Notes: generated by a model from the sequence alone, not told the origin. A DNA stretch of 64,000 nucleotides from Microbacterium halophytorum (GCF_002970975.1 NZ_KZ672982.1:310001-374000), one strand, 5' to 3'. Shown: positions 39,763 to 48,257, counted from the stretch's first letter. Numbers and translations: made by a program.

Positions 39763-41397
39763 TCAGGCCCGCGAGCGGCGGCGCACGGCAAGGATCAGGC
39801 CGCCGGCGAGCATGAGACCGACCGCTGCCGCGGCGATCCCGCCCGATTCGGCACCCGTCACGGCGAGGGTGTCGTCCTCGTCCGCCGCGGGCTGCTCCGA
39901 CGTCGCCGGCTGCTCCGTCTCGGGCTGCTCGGTCTCGGGCCGCTCCGTCTCAGGCTCCTCGGTTTCGGGCTCCTCGGTCTCAGGCTCCTCCGTCTCTGGC
40001 TGATCCGTGTCGGGCTCCTCGGTGTCCGGCTCATCCGTGCTCGGGCCATCCGTGCCCGGGTCCTCTGCCGGAGGCTCCTCGTAGACCGCCGTGTTCGTCA
40101 GAACGACGAGGGTGTTCGACTGCTCCGGAAGAACGAAATCGTTCTGGCTGAAGCTCGCCGAGGTCCAGGTGATCCCGTCCGGCGCCATCGGCGCGAGCTC
40201 TTCGAGATGGAGCACGCTGCCGGCCGGGAACAGGTCGGACTGCCAGGTCTCCCCCGGAACCACGGTCACGACGTCGGTGAGGGTGCTGCCGTCCGGCTGC
40301 TCGACGGACCAGCGCACGTCGTACCTCTGCGCAGACAGGACCTCCTTCGCGCCCGCGTCACCCGTGACGACGACGTCCTTCTCGAGCGAGAAGCGCGCGA
40401 GGCGCTCGCCGATGCCCGTGGCGTTGCCGCCGGCCCACGTGTTCGTCTTCTCGACGCTCGTCGTGCTCTCGGTCCCCACCGTGATCGTGGCGCGGTTGGT
40501 GTAGTCGACCGAGGCGCCGGCATCAGAGGCGTCGGTGCGCAGCCAGAAGCGGTAGAACCACCCCTCCTGCGCCGTGAACGAGACCGTGCGGCCGTCCTCG
40601 CTCAGGACGGGCTGCTCCGGGATGTCGGTCGGGTTCTGCGATGTCCAGACCGTCTGGAAGTCAGGCGTCTCGCGCCCGTTGACGGACGCGATCGTGTTGG
40701 TCGCGAACATGCGCCAGCTCGATGCATCCACGGTGTGGTTGCCCACGGGAATGTCCTCGATGACGACGGTCTGGCCGTCGCGGAAGCCGTCGACGCCGGC
40801 GGGCGGGTCGATGTACCACCAGAGCTCGTCGCCCGCGCTCCAGCCCTGCTTCGTCGCCTTCACGCCGGTGAACTCGCAGTTGTTCGTGCAGGTGCCCGGC
40901 GTATTCGGCGTGACCGTGATGGTCACTTCGTGCTCAGAGACCTCGTACGTGACCTCGGTGCTCTCGGTCACCTCGGTGCGCACGTCGACGCGGAACTCGA
41001 ACTGGCCGGAGCGGTTCACCGGGTTCGCCAGGTAGTACGGCGACTCGAGATCGATGTCGCAGCGGAACGTCGTGTTCGTCGCGGTGCAGACGCCGACCTC
41101 GCTTCCGTCGGCGACGACCACGGCGAACGACTGGGCCTGGCCCCGCAGCTCCGGAGGCAGGTCGAGCTGAAAGCTCGCCGTCCCCGTCGCGTCATCGGCG
41201 ACGGACCAGGATCCCGAGAGCACGGCGGAGCGCCCTCCGGCGACGGTGTCGGTCTCGAACGAGAGGTCCGTGACGGATGCGCTCGCCTCGGCCTGCGCAG
41301 GCACGGCGACGACGAGCGACGCGAAGACCGCGAGCACGACGGCGATGATCACCCCCGCGAGCGTGCGGCGCGAGTCGATCCGAGTACGTGTGTTCAT
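39763..41397 (-). CDS. LAXTG-anchored cell-surface protein with Glu-Thr-Pro repeat stalk
   Basis: 544 aa. Signal peptide at the N-terminus (RRTLAGVIIAVVLAVFASLV, then VPAQAEA). The extracellular body is made of beta-rich adhesin-like domains with a Cys pair (TCTNNC) and a DUF5979-like domain before the stalk. About 50 residues of hexapeptide-like repeats (EEPETEEPETEEPETERP) follow. The C-terminus is a sorting signal: LAVTG, a hydrophobic helix and RRRSRA. LAXTG is the motif of class E sortases in high-GC Gram-positives. Wall attachment is inferred; no sortase gene is nearby. GGGGAGG lies 5 nt before the ATG. Confidence 0.88.
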   Translation of the reverse strand: MNTRTRIDSRRTLAGVIIAVVLAVFASLVVAVPAQAEASASVTDLSFETDTVAGGRSAVLSGSWSVADDATGTASFQLDLPPELRGQAQSFAVVVADGSEVGVCTATNTTFRCDIDLESPYYLANPVNRSGQFEFRVDVRTEVTESTEVTYEVSEHEVTITVTPNTPGTCTNNCEFTGVKATKQGWSAGDELWWYIDPPAGVDGFRDGQTVVIEDIPVGNHTVDASSWRMFATNTIASVNGRETPDFQTVWTSQNPTDIPEQPVLSEDGRTVSFTAQEGWFYRFWLRTDASDAGASVDYTNRATITVGTESTTSVEKTNTWAGGNATGIGERLARFSLEKDVVVTGDAGAKEVLSAQRYDVRWSVEQPDGSTLTDVVTVVPGETWQSDLFPAGSVLHLEELAPMAPDGITWTSASFSQNDFVLPEQSNTLVVLTNTAVYEEPPAEDPGTDGPSTDEPDTEEPDTDQPETEEPETEEPETEEPETERPETEQPETEQPATSEQPAADEDDTLAVTGAESGGIAAAAVGLMLAGGLILAVRRRSRA

Positions 41398-41491
41398 GGT
41401 GCCTCCCCAGGGCGGTTTCGGGTATTCCACGGGCGTCCCCCAACGCCACGAGGCATGACTCCACCACGGAGGACGCGCCCTGCCCAAGCCG

Positions 41492-41511
41492 GCTGTCGCA
41501 TATGCGACAGC
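41492..41511. promoter_or_regulatory. Perfect 20-bp palindrome in a divergent promoter region
   Basis: GCTGTCGCATATGCGACAGC is a perfect palindrome without spacer, between the divergent surface-protein and ABM genes, overlapping the expected -35 of the ABM gene. This is typical of a dimeric repressor operator (TetR, GntR or similar). The cognate regulator is not identified. Confidence 0.65.
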
Positions 41512-41523
41512 GCGCGAGCGCCC

Positions 41524-41529
41524 TACGCT
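41524..41529 (+). promoter_or_regulatory. -10 box of a probably leaderless gene (ABM)
   Basis: TACGCT ends exactly 6 nt before the ATG at 41536; no Shine-Dalgarno. Confidence 0.45.
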
Positions 41530-41535
41530 GTGCTC

Positions 41536-41823
41536 ATGTCGATGCGAGTTCTGCTCCGAGGCCGGTTGATGTGCTCCGATGCGGCCGAGGCGGAGCTCGT
41601 CGGCGCGCATCTGCCGCGACACGTCGAACTGACCCGCGCAGAGCCCGGGTGCATCCGGTTCGAGGTGCTCTCCACGGACGACCCGCTCGTGTGGACCGTC
41701 GACGAGGAGTTCGCCGGCGAGTCCGCCTTCCGTGCCCACCAGGAACGCGTCGCTGCGAGCGAATGGGGGCGCGCAACCGCCGGCATCCGGCGGGAGTACG
41801 AGACCGAACGCCGGCAGGGCTGA
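41536..41823 (+). CDS. ABM-domain (putative quinol monooxygenase) protein
   Basis: 95-aa antibiotic biosynthesis monooxygenase fold, a dimeric alpha-beta barrel. HVELTRAEPGCIRFEVLST and VDEEFAGESAFRAHQ are characteristic of this family, which includes YgiN-type quinol monooxygenases and heme or polyketide oxygenases. Substrate cannot be deduced. A second ATG two codons in is possible. The palindrome at 41492-41511 suggests repressor control. Confidence 0.85.
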   Translation: MSMRVLLRGRLMCSDAAEAELVGAHLPRHVELTRAEPGCIRFEVLSTDDPLVWTVDEEFAGESAFRAHQERVAASEWGRATAGIRREYETERRQG

Positions 41824-41967
41824 GGCTTCCGAACGCGTCTGAGGTACCTCAGGACGAGCGGGAGGACCGGTCGCCTCGGAAGATAGGGCGTTCTGCCGAT
41901 GCCCGCCCACCGCCTCAGAGCGGATCGTCTCCATCATCAGGAACGATCCGTGAGACGGGAGACCGAG

Positions 41968-42159
41968 ATGTCCGACTGGATGTTCGCGATGAGCAGGTAC
42001 GAGAACGACGTGCGCGAGGCCGAGCGCAACATCGCCCGACGCCGATCGCTGCGGGAACGGCGGTCGACAGCGGGCGCCGGCGCCGAGGCCGGCGCCGCTG
42101 TGCCTGCCGCGGCACCGTGCGCCCCGACCACAGGCGCTCCCCGACCCGCAGGGGCCTGA
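41968..42159 (+). CDS. Small basic protein upstream of the LuxR-type regulator
   Basis: 63 aa, not recognised. MSDWMFAMSRYENDVREAER, then NIARRRSLRERRS, forms a likely amphipathic basic helix; the remainder is Ala/Pro-rich. The ATG at 41968 has GGGAG 6 nt upstream, better than the in-frame upstream ATG at 41899. Its stop overlaps the regulator ATG (TGATG), so the two are probably translationally coupled and may act together. Confidence 0.6.
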   Translation: MSDWMFAMSRYENDVREAERNIARRRSLRERRSTAGAGAEAGAAVPAAAPCAPTTGAPRPAGA

Positions 42160-45068
42160 TGAGCGTCGTCGCCCCGTGGCACGATGAGGGCGTGAGTCAG
42201 TTCGAGTCCGTGACGTCGCTCATCGGCCGCGACAGCGAGTTGGGCGTGCTCGACGACGCGCTCGACGACGTCCGCGCCGGTGCGACCCGGACGGTCGTCA
42301 TCGGCGGCGAGGCCGGCATCGGCAAGAGCCGACTGCTGCGCGAGTTCCTCGCCGCGCACGCGGACGACTCGCAGGCGCTCTTCGGCCAGTGCGTCGATCT
42401 GGGCGACGTCGCCGCGGCCTACACGCCCGTCGTTCCCGCGCTGCGGCCGCTCCTCATTCAGCTCGGCGCTCAGCGCGTCCGCGAGCTGACAGGCGCGGGG
42501 GCGGGCGCGCTGCTCGCGCTGTTCCCGGAGCTGCGCGACGCCGACGCCCCGACGGCGCTCGGGCCCGTCGAGCAGTTCCACGAGGCCGTCGCCACGGTGC
42601 TCGAGGCCGCCTCAGAGGACGAACCGATCGTCCTCGTCTTCGAGGACGTGCACTGGATCGATCCCGCGAGCCTCGGGCTGCTGCAGTTCCTCACGCGCGT
42701 GCAGACGGGCGGCCGCGTCCTGCTCGTGTTCAGCTATCGCTCCGATGACGTCGGCCGCGGGCACCCCGTGCGCCGTCTCCTCGGCGAGCTCGAGCGCAAT
42801 CGGGCCGCCGCCCGGATCATGCTGGAGCGGCTGCCGCACGACCAGGTGCGCGATCTCGCCGAGGAGCTGCGCGGGGCGCCTCTCACCGAGGCCGAGCTCG
42901 ACGGTCTGACGAGCCGCAGCGAAGGCGTCCCTTTCTTCGTCGAGGAACTGGTCGCGTTCGGCGGGGACGACGCGCAGGTCGTTCCGGAGACGCTGCGCGA
43001 GCTGCTGCTCGCCCGGTACGAGCGCCTGGGCGATCCGGCCCAGCGGCTCGCCCGCGTACTGGCCGTCGGCGGAACCGAAGTCGAGCACGTGCTGTTGAGC
43101 CGCGTGTGGGGCGCCGACGGCCTCGACGACCTCGCACGCGAGGCACTGCTCGGCGGGGTAATCCAGGCCGATCATGACGCTTACCGGTTCCGCCACGCGC
43201 TCGTGCGCGAGGCGATCCTCGACGACGTGCTGCCCGGCGAGCACGAGCGCATCCACGCGCGCTACGCCGCCGAGTACGAGCGCCTCGCCGAGGAGACCGG
43301 GCGCCCGCACTCGGCGGCGATCGCGCACCATTGGCTCCAGGCGCGCAACCAGGAGCGCGCGTTCCCCGCCACGATCCGGGCCGCGCGGGAGGCCAGATCC
43401 GCGTTGGCGTTCGCATCGGCCGCACAGCACGGCGAGCGCGCTCTGGCCCTGTGGGACGCGGTGCCGGATGCCGAGGCCGTCGCGGGGATGTCGAAGCTCG
43501 CGATGGCGGGGCGTGCGACGACCCACCTGCGCAACGCGGGCGAGCTCGAGCGCAGCCTGGCACTCGTCACCGCGGCGCTGCAGGAATGCGAGCCGGGCAC
43601 CGTCGACGAGGCGATGCTGCTGCACAACAGGGCGAAGGCCCTCTCCCAGCTCGCGCGCACCGAGGCGCTCGACGTGTATCGCCAGTGCCTCACCGCCGCC
43701 GAGCTTCTCGACGACGGCCGCGACCCTCAGCTGGCCGCGCTGCACGCGGCCGTGATGGTGTCGTTCTCCGGCCGCCTGATGCTGGCCGGCGAGGTCGAGG
43801 AGGCCCGTGCGCTCGCCCTGGACGGCGCCGCTCTGGCGCAGGAGCTCGGAGATGCGCGCACGGCATCCGTCGGGGTGAACATCGCGGCGGTCTGCCTGGT
43901 CTCGACGGGAGACGCGGATGGCGCCATGACGGAGCTCGAGGAGGCCAGGCGGCTCGCCGGGGAGGACGGCCCCGCGCAGGTGCGCTACTTCGTCAATGCC
44001 TCGGACGCGGCCCAGCTGCTCGGCCAGTACCGGCATTCGATCACGCTCGCGCAGCAGGGTGTCGACGCGGCCCGCCGCCTGGGGTTCGAGCGCACCTCGG
44101 GCGTACTCCTGTCGTCGAACCTCGCCGAGCCGCTCGTGGCCCTCGGCGAATGGGACCGCGCCGACGCGATCATCGCGCGCGCGATGTCCCTGGAACCGCC
44201 CCGGTCGTACCGCACGCACCTCGTCATCACGAGAGCGACGATGCTGACGTGGCGGGGCGACCCCGGAGCCGCCGATGCGCTGCTGCGCGAACAGCGCTCG
44301 GTGCTCGCATCGAGGATGGCCGCCGAGGTGCAGTCGTTCATGGGCGTCAGCCGGGTCGCGATGGAGGCCTCCCTAGCCCTCGGCGACGTCGCGGCGGCCT
44401 GGGAGCACGCGGCGCCGCTGCTCGAGGCAGACCCGGCCCGTCTGTGCGCCGGCAGGGTGCACACCTGCGCGTGGCCGATCGCACGGACCATCGCGGCGGC
44501 GCGAGCATCCGGTTCCTCGCCGGCCCACGCCGAGCCGCGGCTGCGCGCGCTCGTCGCGGCCGTCGATGCGTGGCCCGCGCACGACGTGTGGGCACCGATC
44601 ATCGACGCCGAGCTCGCGGGGACGGCCGACGGGTGGCGCGCCGCGCTCGCGGCGGCTCGTGACGACCGCGCTCCCGCGCACGTCCAGCCCTACGTCCTGG
44701 TGCGGCTGGGCGAAGCTCTCATCGCCGAGGGCGCGCGGGGGGACGCGCGCGATGTCCTGGCCGATGCGATCGATGCGGCCGAATCGCGCGGCGTGACCTC
44801 GATGCGCGAACGTGCCGTCGAGCTCGCGGCCGACGCCGGGTTCGTCTCCGCCGGCCGGCCCCGCCGTGGCACCGGTGCGCTCACCGAGCGCGAGGAGCAG
44901 GTGCTGGCGCTCGTCGCGGAGGGCCTCAGCAACGGCCAGATCGGTCAGCGCCTCTTCATCAGCACGAAGACGGCGAGCGTGCACGTGTCGTCGATCCTGC
45001 GCAAGCTCGGCGCGTCGAGCCGCACCGAGGCCGCGCACCTCGCCGCACGCGACGCGATCGAGCGCTAG
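42159..45068 (+). CDS. Large LuxR-family (LAL/MalT-type) ATPase transcription regulator
   Basis: 969 aa. The N-terminal AAA/NACHT-like ATPase has Walker A GGEAGIGKSRLLREF (~49-63) and Walker B LVFEDVHWIDP. A long TPR-like helical middle follows, then a C-terminal LuxR HTH with TEREEQVLALVAEGLSNGQI and FISTKTASVHVSSILRKLG. Such LAL regulators bind an inducer and ATP and activate catabolic or secondary-metabolite genes. The ATG overlapping the upstream stop has AGGGG nearby; a GTG at 42192 closer to the conserved LIGR start is also possible. Targets unknown. Confidence 0.92.
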   Translation: MSVVAPWHDEGVSQFESVTSLIGRDSELGVLDDALDDVRAGATRTVVIGGEAGIGKSRLLREFLAAHADDSQALFGQCVDLGDVAAAYTPVVPALRPLLIQLGAQRVRELTGAGAGALLALFPELRDADAPTALGPVEQFHEAVATVLEAASEDEPIVLVFEDVHWIDPASLGLLQFLTRVQTGGRVLLVFSYRSDDVGRGHPVRRLLGELERNRAAARIMLERLPHDQVRDLAEELRGAPLTEAELDGLTSRSEGVPFFVEELVAFGGDDAQVVPETLRELLLARYERLGDPAQRLARVLAVGGTEVEHVLLSRVWGADGLDDLAREALLGGVIQADHDAYRFRHALVREAILDDVLPGEHERIHARYAAEYERLAEETGRPHSAAIAHHWLQARNQERAFPATIRAAREARSALAFASAAQHGERALALWDAVPDAEAVAGMSKLAMAGRATTHLRNAGELERSLALVTAALQECEPGTVDEAMLLHNRAKALSQLARTEALDVYRQCLTAAELLDDGRDPQLAALHAAVMVSFSGRLMLAGEVEEARALALDGAALAQELGDARTASVGVNIAAVCLVSTGDADGAMTELEEARRLAGEDGPAQVRYFVNASDAAQLLGQYRHSITLAQQGVDAARRLGFERTSGVLLSSNLAEPLVALGEWDRADAIIARAMSLEPPRSYRTHLVITRATMLTWRGDPGAADALLREQRSVLASRMAAEVQSFMGVSRVAMEASLALGDVAAAWEHAAPLLEADPARLCAGRVHTCAWPIARTIAAARASGSSPAHAEPRLRALVAAVDAWPAHDVWAPIIDAELAGTADGWRAALAAARDDRAPAHVQPYVLVRLGEALIAEGARGDARDVLADAIDAAESRGVTSMRERAVELAADAGFVSAGRPRRGTGALTEREEQVLALVAEGLSNGQIGQRLFISTKTASVHVSSILRKLGASSRTEAAHLAARDAIER

Positions 45069-45134
45069 GGTGCGCACCCGGATCCGGCATCCGCTGCGCT
45101 GGCCGCCGGATGCCGGGCGCGCCCCGGTACGCGA

Positions 45135-45159
45135 GAACCCCCGAACGGATCGGGGGTTC
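45135..45159. terminator. Bidirectional terminator between the LuxR gene and tRNA-Gly
   Basis: 10-bp perfect stem GAACCCCCGA / TCGGGGGTTC with loop ACGGA, 7 nt downstream of tRNA-Gly (minus) and 66 nt after the LuxR stop (plus). Confidence 0.8.
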
Positions 45160-45166
45160 ATCTCAG

Positions 45167-45237
45167 AGGGGATGACGGGAATCGAACCCGCGTGACCAGT
45201 TTGGAAGACTGGGGCTCTACCATTGAGCTACATCCCC
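45167..45237 (-). tRNA. tRNA-Gly (TCC)
   Basis: 71-nt cloverleaf. The acceptor GGGGATG pairs with CATCCCC; discriminator T is usual for bacterial tRNA-Gly. D arm GCTC-AATGGTA-GAGC, anticodon stem CCAGT/ACTGG with loop CTTCCAA (anticodon TCC), T loop TTCGATT. CCA is not encoded. Confidence 0.95.
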
Positions 45238-45292
45238 GCACTGCCCTCGGCAGCGGGTTCCACTATAGGGCAAGCCGGCCGCAGCCCGTGAA

Positions 45293-45823
45293 TCAGGCGG
45301 GCTTCGCGTGGCGCGCCGCCGTTGCGAGGTAGCGCTCCGCGTTCTGCCTCAGGCCGGCGACTTCCTCATCCGTCAGCTCGCGGCGGACCTTCGCCGGCAC
45401 GCCCGCCACGAGCGAGCGCGGCGGCACCTCGGTTCCCTCCAGCACGACCGCTCCGGCGGCGACGAGCGACTCTGCGCCGATCACGGCGCCGGAGAGCACG
45501 ACGCTCCCGATCCCGATGAGGCTGCCATCGCCGATCTCGCACCCGTGCACGACGGCGTTGTGGCCGATCGAGACGTCCTGACCGATGAGGGCGTAGTGAT
45601 CGGAATCTACGTGGATCGAGACGTTGTCCTGCACATTGCTGCGCGCACCGATCACGATGGCGTTGACATCGCCGCGCACGACGGCGTTGTACCAGATGCT
45701 CGCCCGCTCCCCCAGCGCCACATCGCCGATCACGCGCGCGCCGTCGGCGACGTACGCGCCGCGCGCGACATCCGGAACCGAACCATCGAGGGGAAGCACG
45801 CTCGCACCGGCGGAAATGGTCAT
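45293..45823 (-). CDS. Gamma-carbonic anhydrase family protein
   Basis: 176-aa left-handed beta-helix (hexapeptide repeat) protein, a trimer binding zinc between subunits. Three candidate metal histidines are in NVSIHVDSD, SIGHNAVVHG (two). The family includes true Cam enzymes and many YrdA/PaaY-type proteins of uncertain activity. The catalytic acidic loop of Methanosarcina Cam is not evident, so the activity is uncertain. ATG at 45823 is favoured because CATGAT lies 6 nt upstream; a more distal start at 45853 exists. Confidence 0.88.
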   Translation of the reverse strand: MTISAGASVLPLDGSVPDVARGAYVADGARVIGDVALGERASIWYNAVVRGDVNAIVIGARSNVQDNVSIHVDSDHYALIGQDVSIGHNAVVHGCEIGDGSLIGIGSVVLSGAVIGAESLVAAGAVVLEGTEVPPRSLVAGVPAKVRRELTDEEVAGLRQNAERYLATAARHAKPA

Positions 45824-45829
45824 GGTGCC

Positions 45830-45835
45830 ATCATG
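45830..45835 (-). promoter_or_regulatory. -10 box of a possibly leaderless gene (gamma-CA)
   Basis: CATGAT on the minus strand, exactly 6 nt before the ATG at 45823; no Shine-Dalgarno. Weaker match than the other boxes of this kind. Confidence 0.3.
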
Positions 45836-45925
45836 CCAGCGCGGGCGCGGCACGGACCATCGCGACCCGGGCAGCGGCGCGTCCCGGCCGCAGGGCCACG
45901 GCCGCCCTGCGGCCCGCTCCCCGCG

Positions 45926-45944
45926 TAAGGACAGGCTTACTTTG
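45926..45944 (+). promoter_or_regulatory. Candidate DtxR/IdeR iron box upstream of dps
   Basis: TAAGGACAGGCTTACTTTG matches 15 of 19 positions of the iron-box consensus TWAGGTWAGSCTWACCTWA, with the dyad centre (AGGCT) intact. It is about 105 bp upstream of dps and about 100 bp upstream of the divergent gamma-CA gene. Iron-dependent control of an iron-storage protein would make sense. Confidence 0.4.
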
Positions 45945-46048
45945 CCCAGATCAGAGGCGAATTAGCCGAGCCTTCACTTGCTTGCGGAATACTTCCGGAC
46001 GCGTACGGTTGATACCAACACGACAACGTTCCTCGGGAGGGACCAGCC

Positions 46049-46531
46049 ATGAGCAACCAGACCATCGCAACCACCGCCAGCGACCCGACCGTCGCGGCGG
46101 GCACCTCGCAGTTCCTCGCGCCCGTCGTCCTCGGCCTGCAGGCCCTGACCCTGAACGGCAAGCAGGCGCACTGGCACGTCCGCGGCGCCAACTTCGTCGG
46201 CGTGCACGAGTTCCTCGACACGCTCGTCGCCCACGCGGGCGACTGGGCCGACACCGCCGCGGAGCGCATCGTCGCCCTCGGCCTTCCGATCGACGCCCGC
46301 GCCAACGCGGTCGCCGAGAAGACCGCCGCGACGAAGGTCGGCGCGGGCTTCGAGCAGTCGGACGCCGTCATCGCGGCTGTCATCGCCGACATGGACCAGA
46401 TCATCGCCGACACCCAGGCCGCCATCGACGGCCTCGACGAGATCGACCTGACGAGCCAGGACATCGCCATCGGGATCAAGGCGGGCCTCGAGAAGGACCG
46501 CTGGTTCCTCATCTCGCACCTCGCCGCGTAA
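46049..46531 (+). CDS. dps: Dps-family DNA-binding ferritin-like protein
   Basis: 160-aa dodecameric mini-ferritin protecting DNA from iron and peroxide. The inter-subunit ferroxidase residues are present: H41 and W42 in AHWHVRGANF, H53 and D57 in VHEFLD, D68 and E72 in DTAAER. The N-terminal tail is short and not Lys-rich, so DNA binding, if any, uses another surface. GGGAGG lies 8 nt before the ATG. Confidence 0.95.
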   Translation: MSNQTIATTASDPTVAAGTSQFLAPVVLGLQALTLNGKQAHWHVRGANFVGVHEFLDTLVAHAGDWADTAAERIVALGLPIDARANAVAEKTAATKVGAGFEQSDAVIAAVIADMDQIIADTQAAIDGLDEIDLTSQDIAIGIKAGLEKDRWFLISHLAA

Positions 46532-46543
46532 GCAGCGCTTGAA

Positions 46544-46572
46544 GGCGCCCCTGGGCTTGCCCCAGGGGCGCC
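46544..46572 (+). terminator. dps terminator
   Basis: 12-bp perfect stem GGCGCCCCTGGG / CCCAGGGGCGCC, loop CTTGC, followed by GTTG; 12 nt after the dps stop. Confidence 0.85.
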
Positions 46573-46606
46573 GTTGCGTGCGCCGGCCGTCCGTGCCTGC
46601 CGTGCC

Positions 46607-46685
46607 CCGAGCGTAGGCAGAATCCCCGAGATTAGGCCGATTCATCCGGATATGGCCTAGTTCCGAGGAAGTTGCCTACGCTCGG
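46607..46685. repeat. 79-bp imperfect palindrome
   Basis: Outer arms CCGAGCGTAGGCA (46607-46619) and TGCCTACGCTCGG (46673-46685) are perfect. Inner TAGGCC (46633-46638) and GGCCTA (46654-46659) also pair, and the bases between are partly complementary. It lies between the dps terminator and the amidohydrolase stop. Could be a small mobile palindromic repeat or an additional terminator. Confidence 0.7.
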
Positions 46686-46715
46686 AGCGCATGGTCGGGC
46701 CCCAACGGTGCGGAG

Positions 46716-48257
46716 TCAGGCCGCGACGTGCGTGAGCCGGCCGCCGAGCAGAGTGGCCGCGACCGGCATGCCGCGCAGCTCCCGCTCCCCGGCCGCGAGC
46801 GGGTCGTGAGCGACGAGCGCGAGGTCGGCGCTCTCCCCCGGCAGGATGCGCTGACCGCCGGATGAGCCGCCGCGGGTCGACGCCGCCAGCGCCGTGGCCG
46901 CATCGAGCGCGTCCTCGGGGCGCCACGCCGGGCGGTCGTCGTCGCGGCGGAGCACGGCTGCGGCGATCTGCTTCCAGGGGTCGAGCGCCGAAACGGGCGC
47001 ATCCGAGCCGAACGCGAGGTTCGCCCCCGCATCGCTGAGCGCCCGCCACGCGTAGGGGGTGGCCGTCTGCGACGCCCACAGCTCGTCGACGAGATCACGG
47101 TCCTCGACGGCGTGGGTCGGCTGCACGCTCGCCGTGACCCCGAGCCGTGCGAAGCGCGCCAGGTCGGCGCTGCGCACCAGCTGCGCATGCTCGACCGACC
47201 CCGTCGCACCGGATGCCGCGAAGCCGTCGAGCGCATGGGCCACGGCCACGTCGCCGATCGCGTGCACGGCGGCGGCGATGCCGGAACCCGCCGCGCGCGT
47301 CAGGTGCGCGACCAGCTCGTCCGGCGCGACGTTGAGAGCCCCGCGGCCCGTGGGAGCGCCGTCCGCCGCGTGCAACGCGTCGTACGGGTGGGAGCACGCC
47401 GCCGTGCGCGTGCCGAGCGAGCCGTCGGTGATGACCTTGTACGGCCCCATCCGGACGAGACCGGAACTGCCGGGCAGCACGTCGCCCGAAGCCAGGCCGC
47501 GGGCGATGATGTCCTCGAGCCGATGCGTGTACGCCGCCGTCGACACGCGGAGCAGGTCGAGCCCCGCGGCCTCGCGCCGCGCCCAGTCGTCGCCGCTGAA
47601 CTCCATGTGCATGTCGACGATGCCGACCACACCGCGCGCGGCCGCCCGCCGCACCATGTCGGAGACGGCTGCGTCGACGATCGCGTCGTCGAGGTCGCCC
47701 AGTCGTCGCGCGAGCTCGAACGCGTCCTCCTCGCGCACGAAGCCGTCGTCGCTGCGCCAGCCCTCGCGGCGCAGGGCCGCCGAGTTGAGCCACGCGCTGT
47801 GCAGGTCGGCGTTGATGAGATATGTCGGCACCTCGCCCGTCGCCCGGTCGAGGAGCTCGAGATCGGCGGGTTCCGGCCAGAAGGCGTCCCTGATGCCGCT
47901 TCCGACCCTCCGCCCGTCGGCGAGGACGGGCGCGCCCACCATCGCGGCCGCGGCCTCGGCCGCCGAGCGGGTGAGGCCGAGCGACACCCGTTGCGACTCG
48001 AGGGCCCACGGCACGGCATGCACGTGGTGGTCCCAGAGACCGGGCACGAGCCAGGCGCCGGCCGCGTCGAGCACGGCACCCGTGCGGCGAGCGAGGCCGG
48101 CGGGCGCGATGTCGACGATGCGCCCGCCCGCCAGGAACACGTCGTACGGCTCGTCCTCACCGACCATCGCGAGCGGCATGAGTTCGCGCCCCTCGCCGCC
48201 GATCCGCGCGTTCGCGATCACATCGACCGCCTCGCCCGCGTTCATCCGCTCAGCCAC
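46716..48257 (-). CDS. Amidohydrolase family (YtcJ/AMDHD3-like) metal-dependent hydrolase
   Basis: 513-aa enzyme with a beta-sandwich plus TIM barrel. Metal ligands are visible as DHHVH near the start of the barrel, VHAIGD, EHAQLV and the terminal GSDAPV aspartate. Substrates in this subfamily are amides or formamide-like compounds, mostly unknown. GTG start at 48257 has GGGAG upstream; an ATG four codons in (48245) is an alternative. Last gene of the hemH-rpiB-nei-amidohydrolase run. Confidence 0.88.
   Translation of the reverse strand: MAERMNAGEAVDVIANARIGGEGRELMPLAMVGEDEPYDVFLAGGRIVDIAPAGLARRTGAVLDAAGAWLVPGLWDHHVHAVPWALESQRVSLGLTRSAAEAAAAMVGAPVLADGRRVGSGIRDAFWPEPADLELLDRATGEVPTYLINADLHSAWLNSAALRREGWRSDDGFVREEDAFELARRLGDLDDAIVDAAVSDMVRRAAARGVVGIVDMHMEFSGDDWARREAAGLDLLRVSTAAYTHRLEDIIARGLASGDVLPGSSGLVRMGPYKVITDGSLGTRTAACSHPYDALHAADGAPTGRGALNVAPDELVAHLTRAAGSGIAAAVHAIGDVAVAHALDGFAASGATGSVEHAQLVRSADLARFARLGVTASVQPTHAVEDRDLVDELWASQTATPYAWRALSDAGANLAFGSDAPVSALDPWKQIAAAVLRRDDDRPAWRPEDALDAATALAASTRGGSSGGQRILPGESADLALVAHDPLAAGERELRGMPVAATLLGGRLTHVAA

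Noticed and set aside
39685..41535. Plus-strand open frame upstream of the ABM gene
   Set aside because: Antisense to the surface-protein gene, whose signal peptide and LAXTG signal prove the minus-strand reading.
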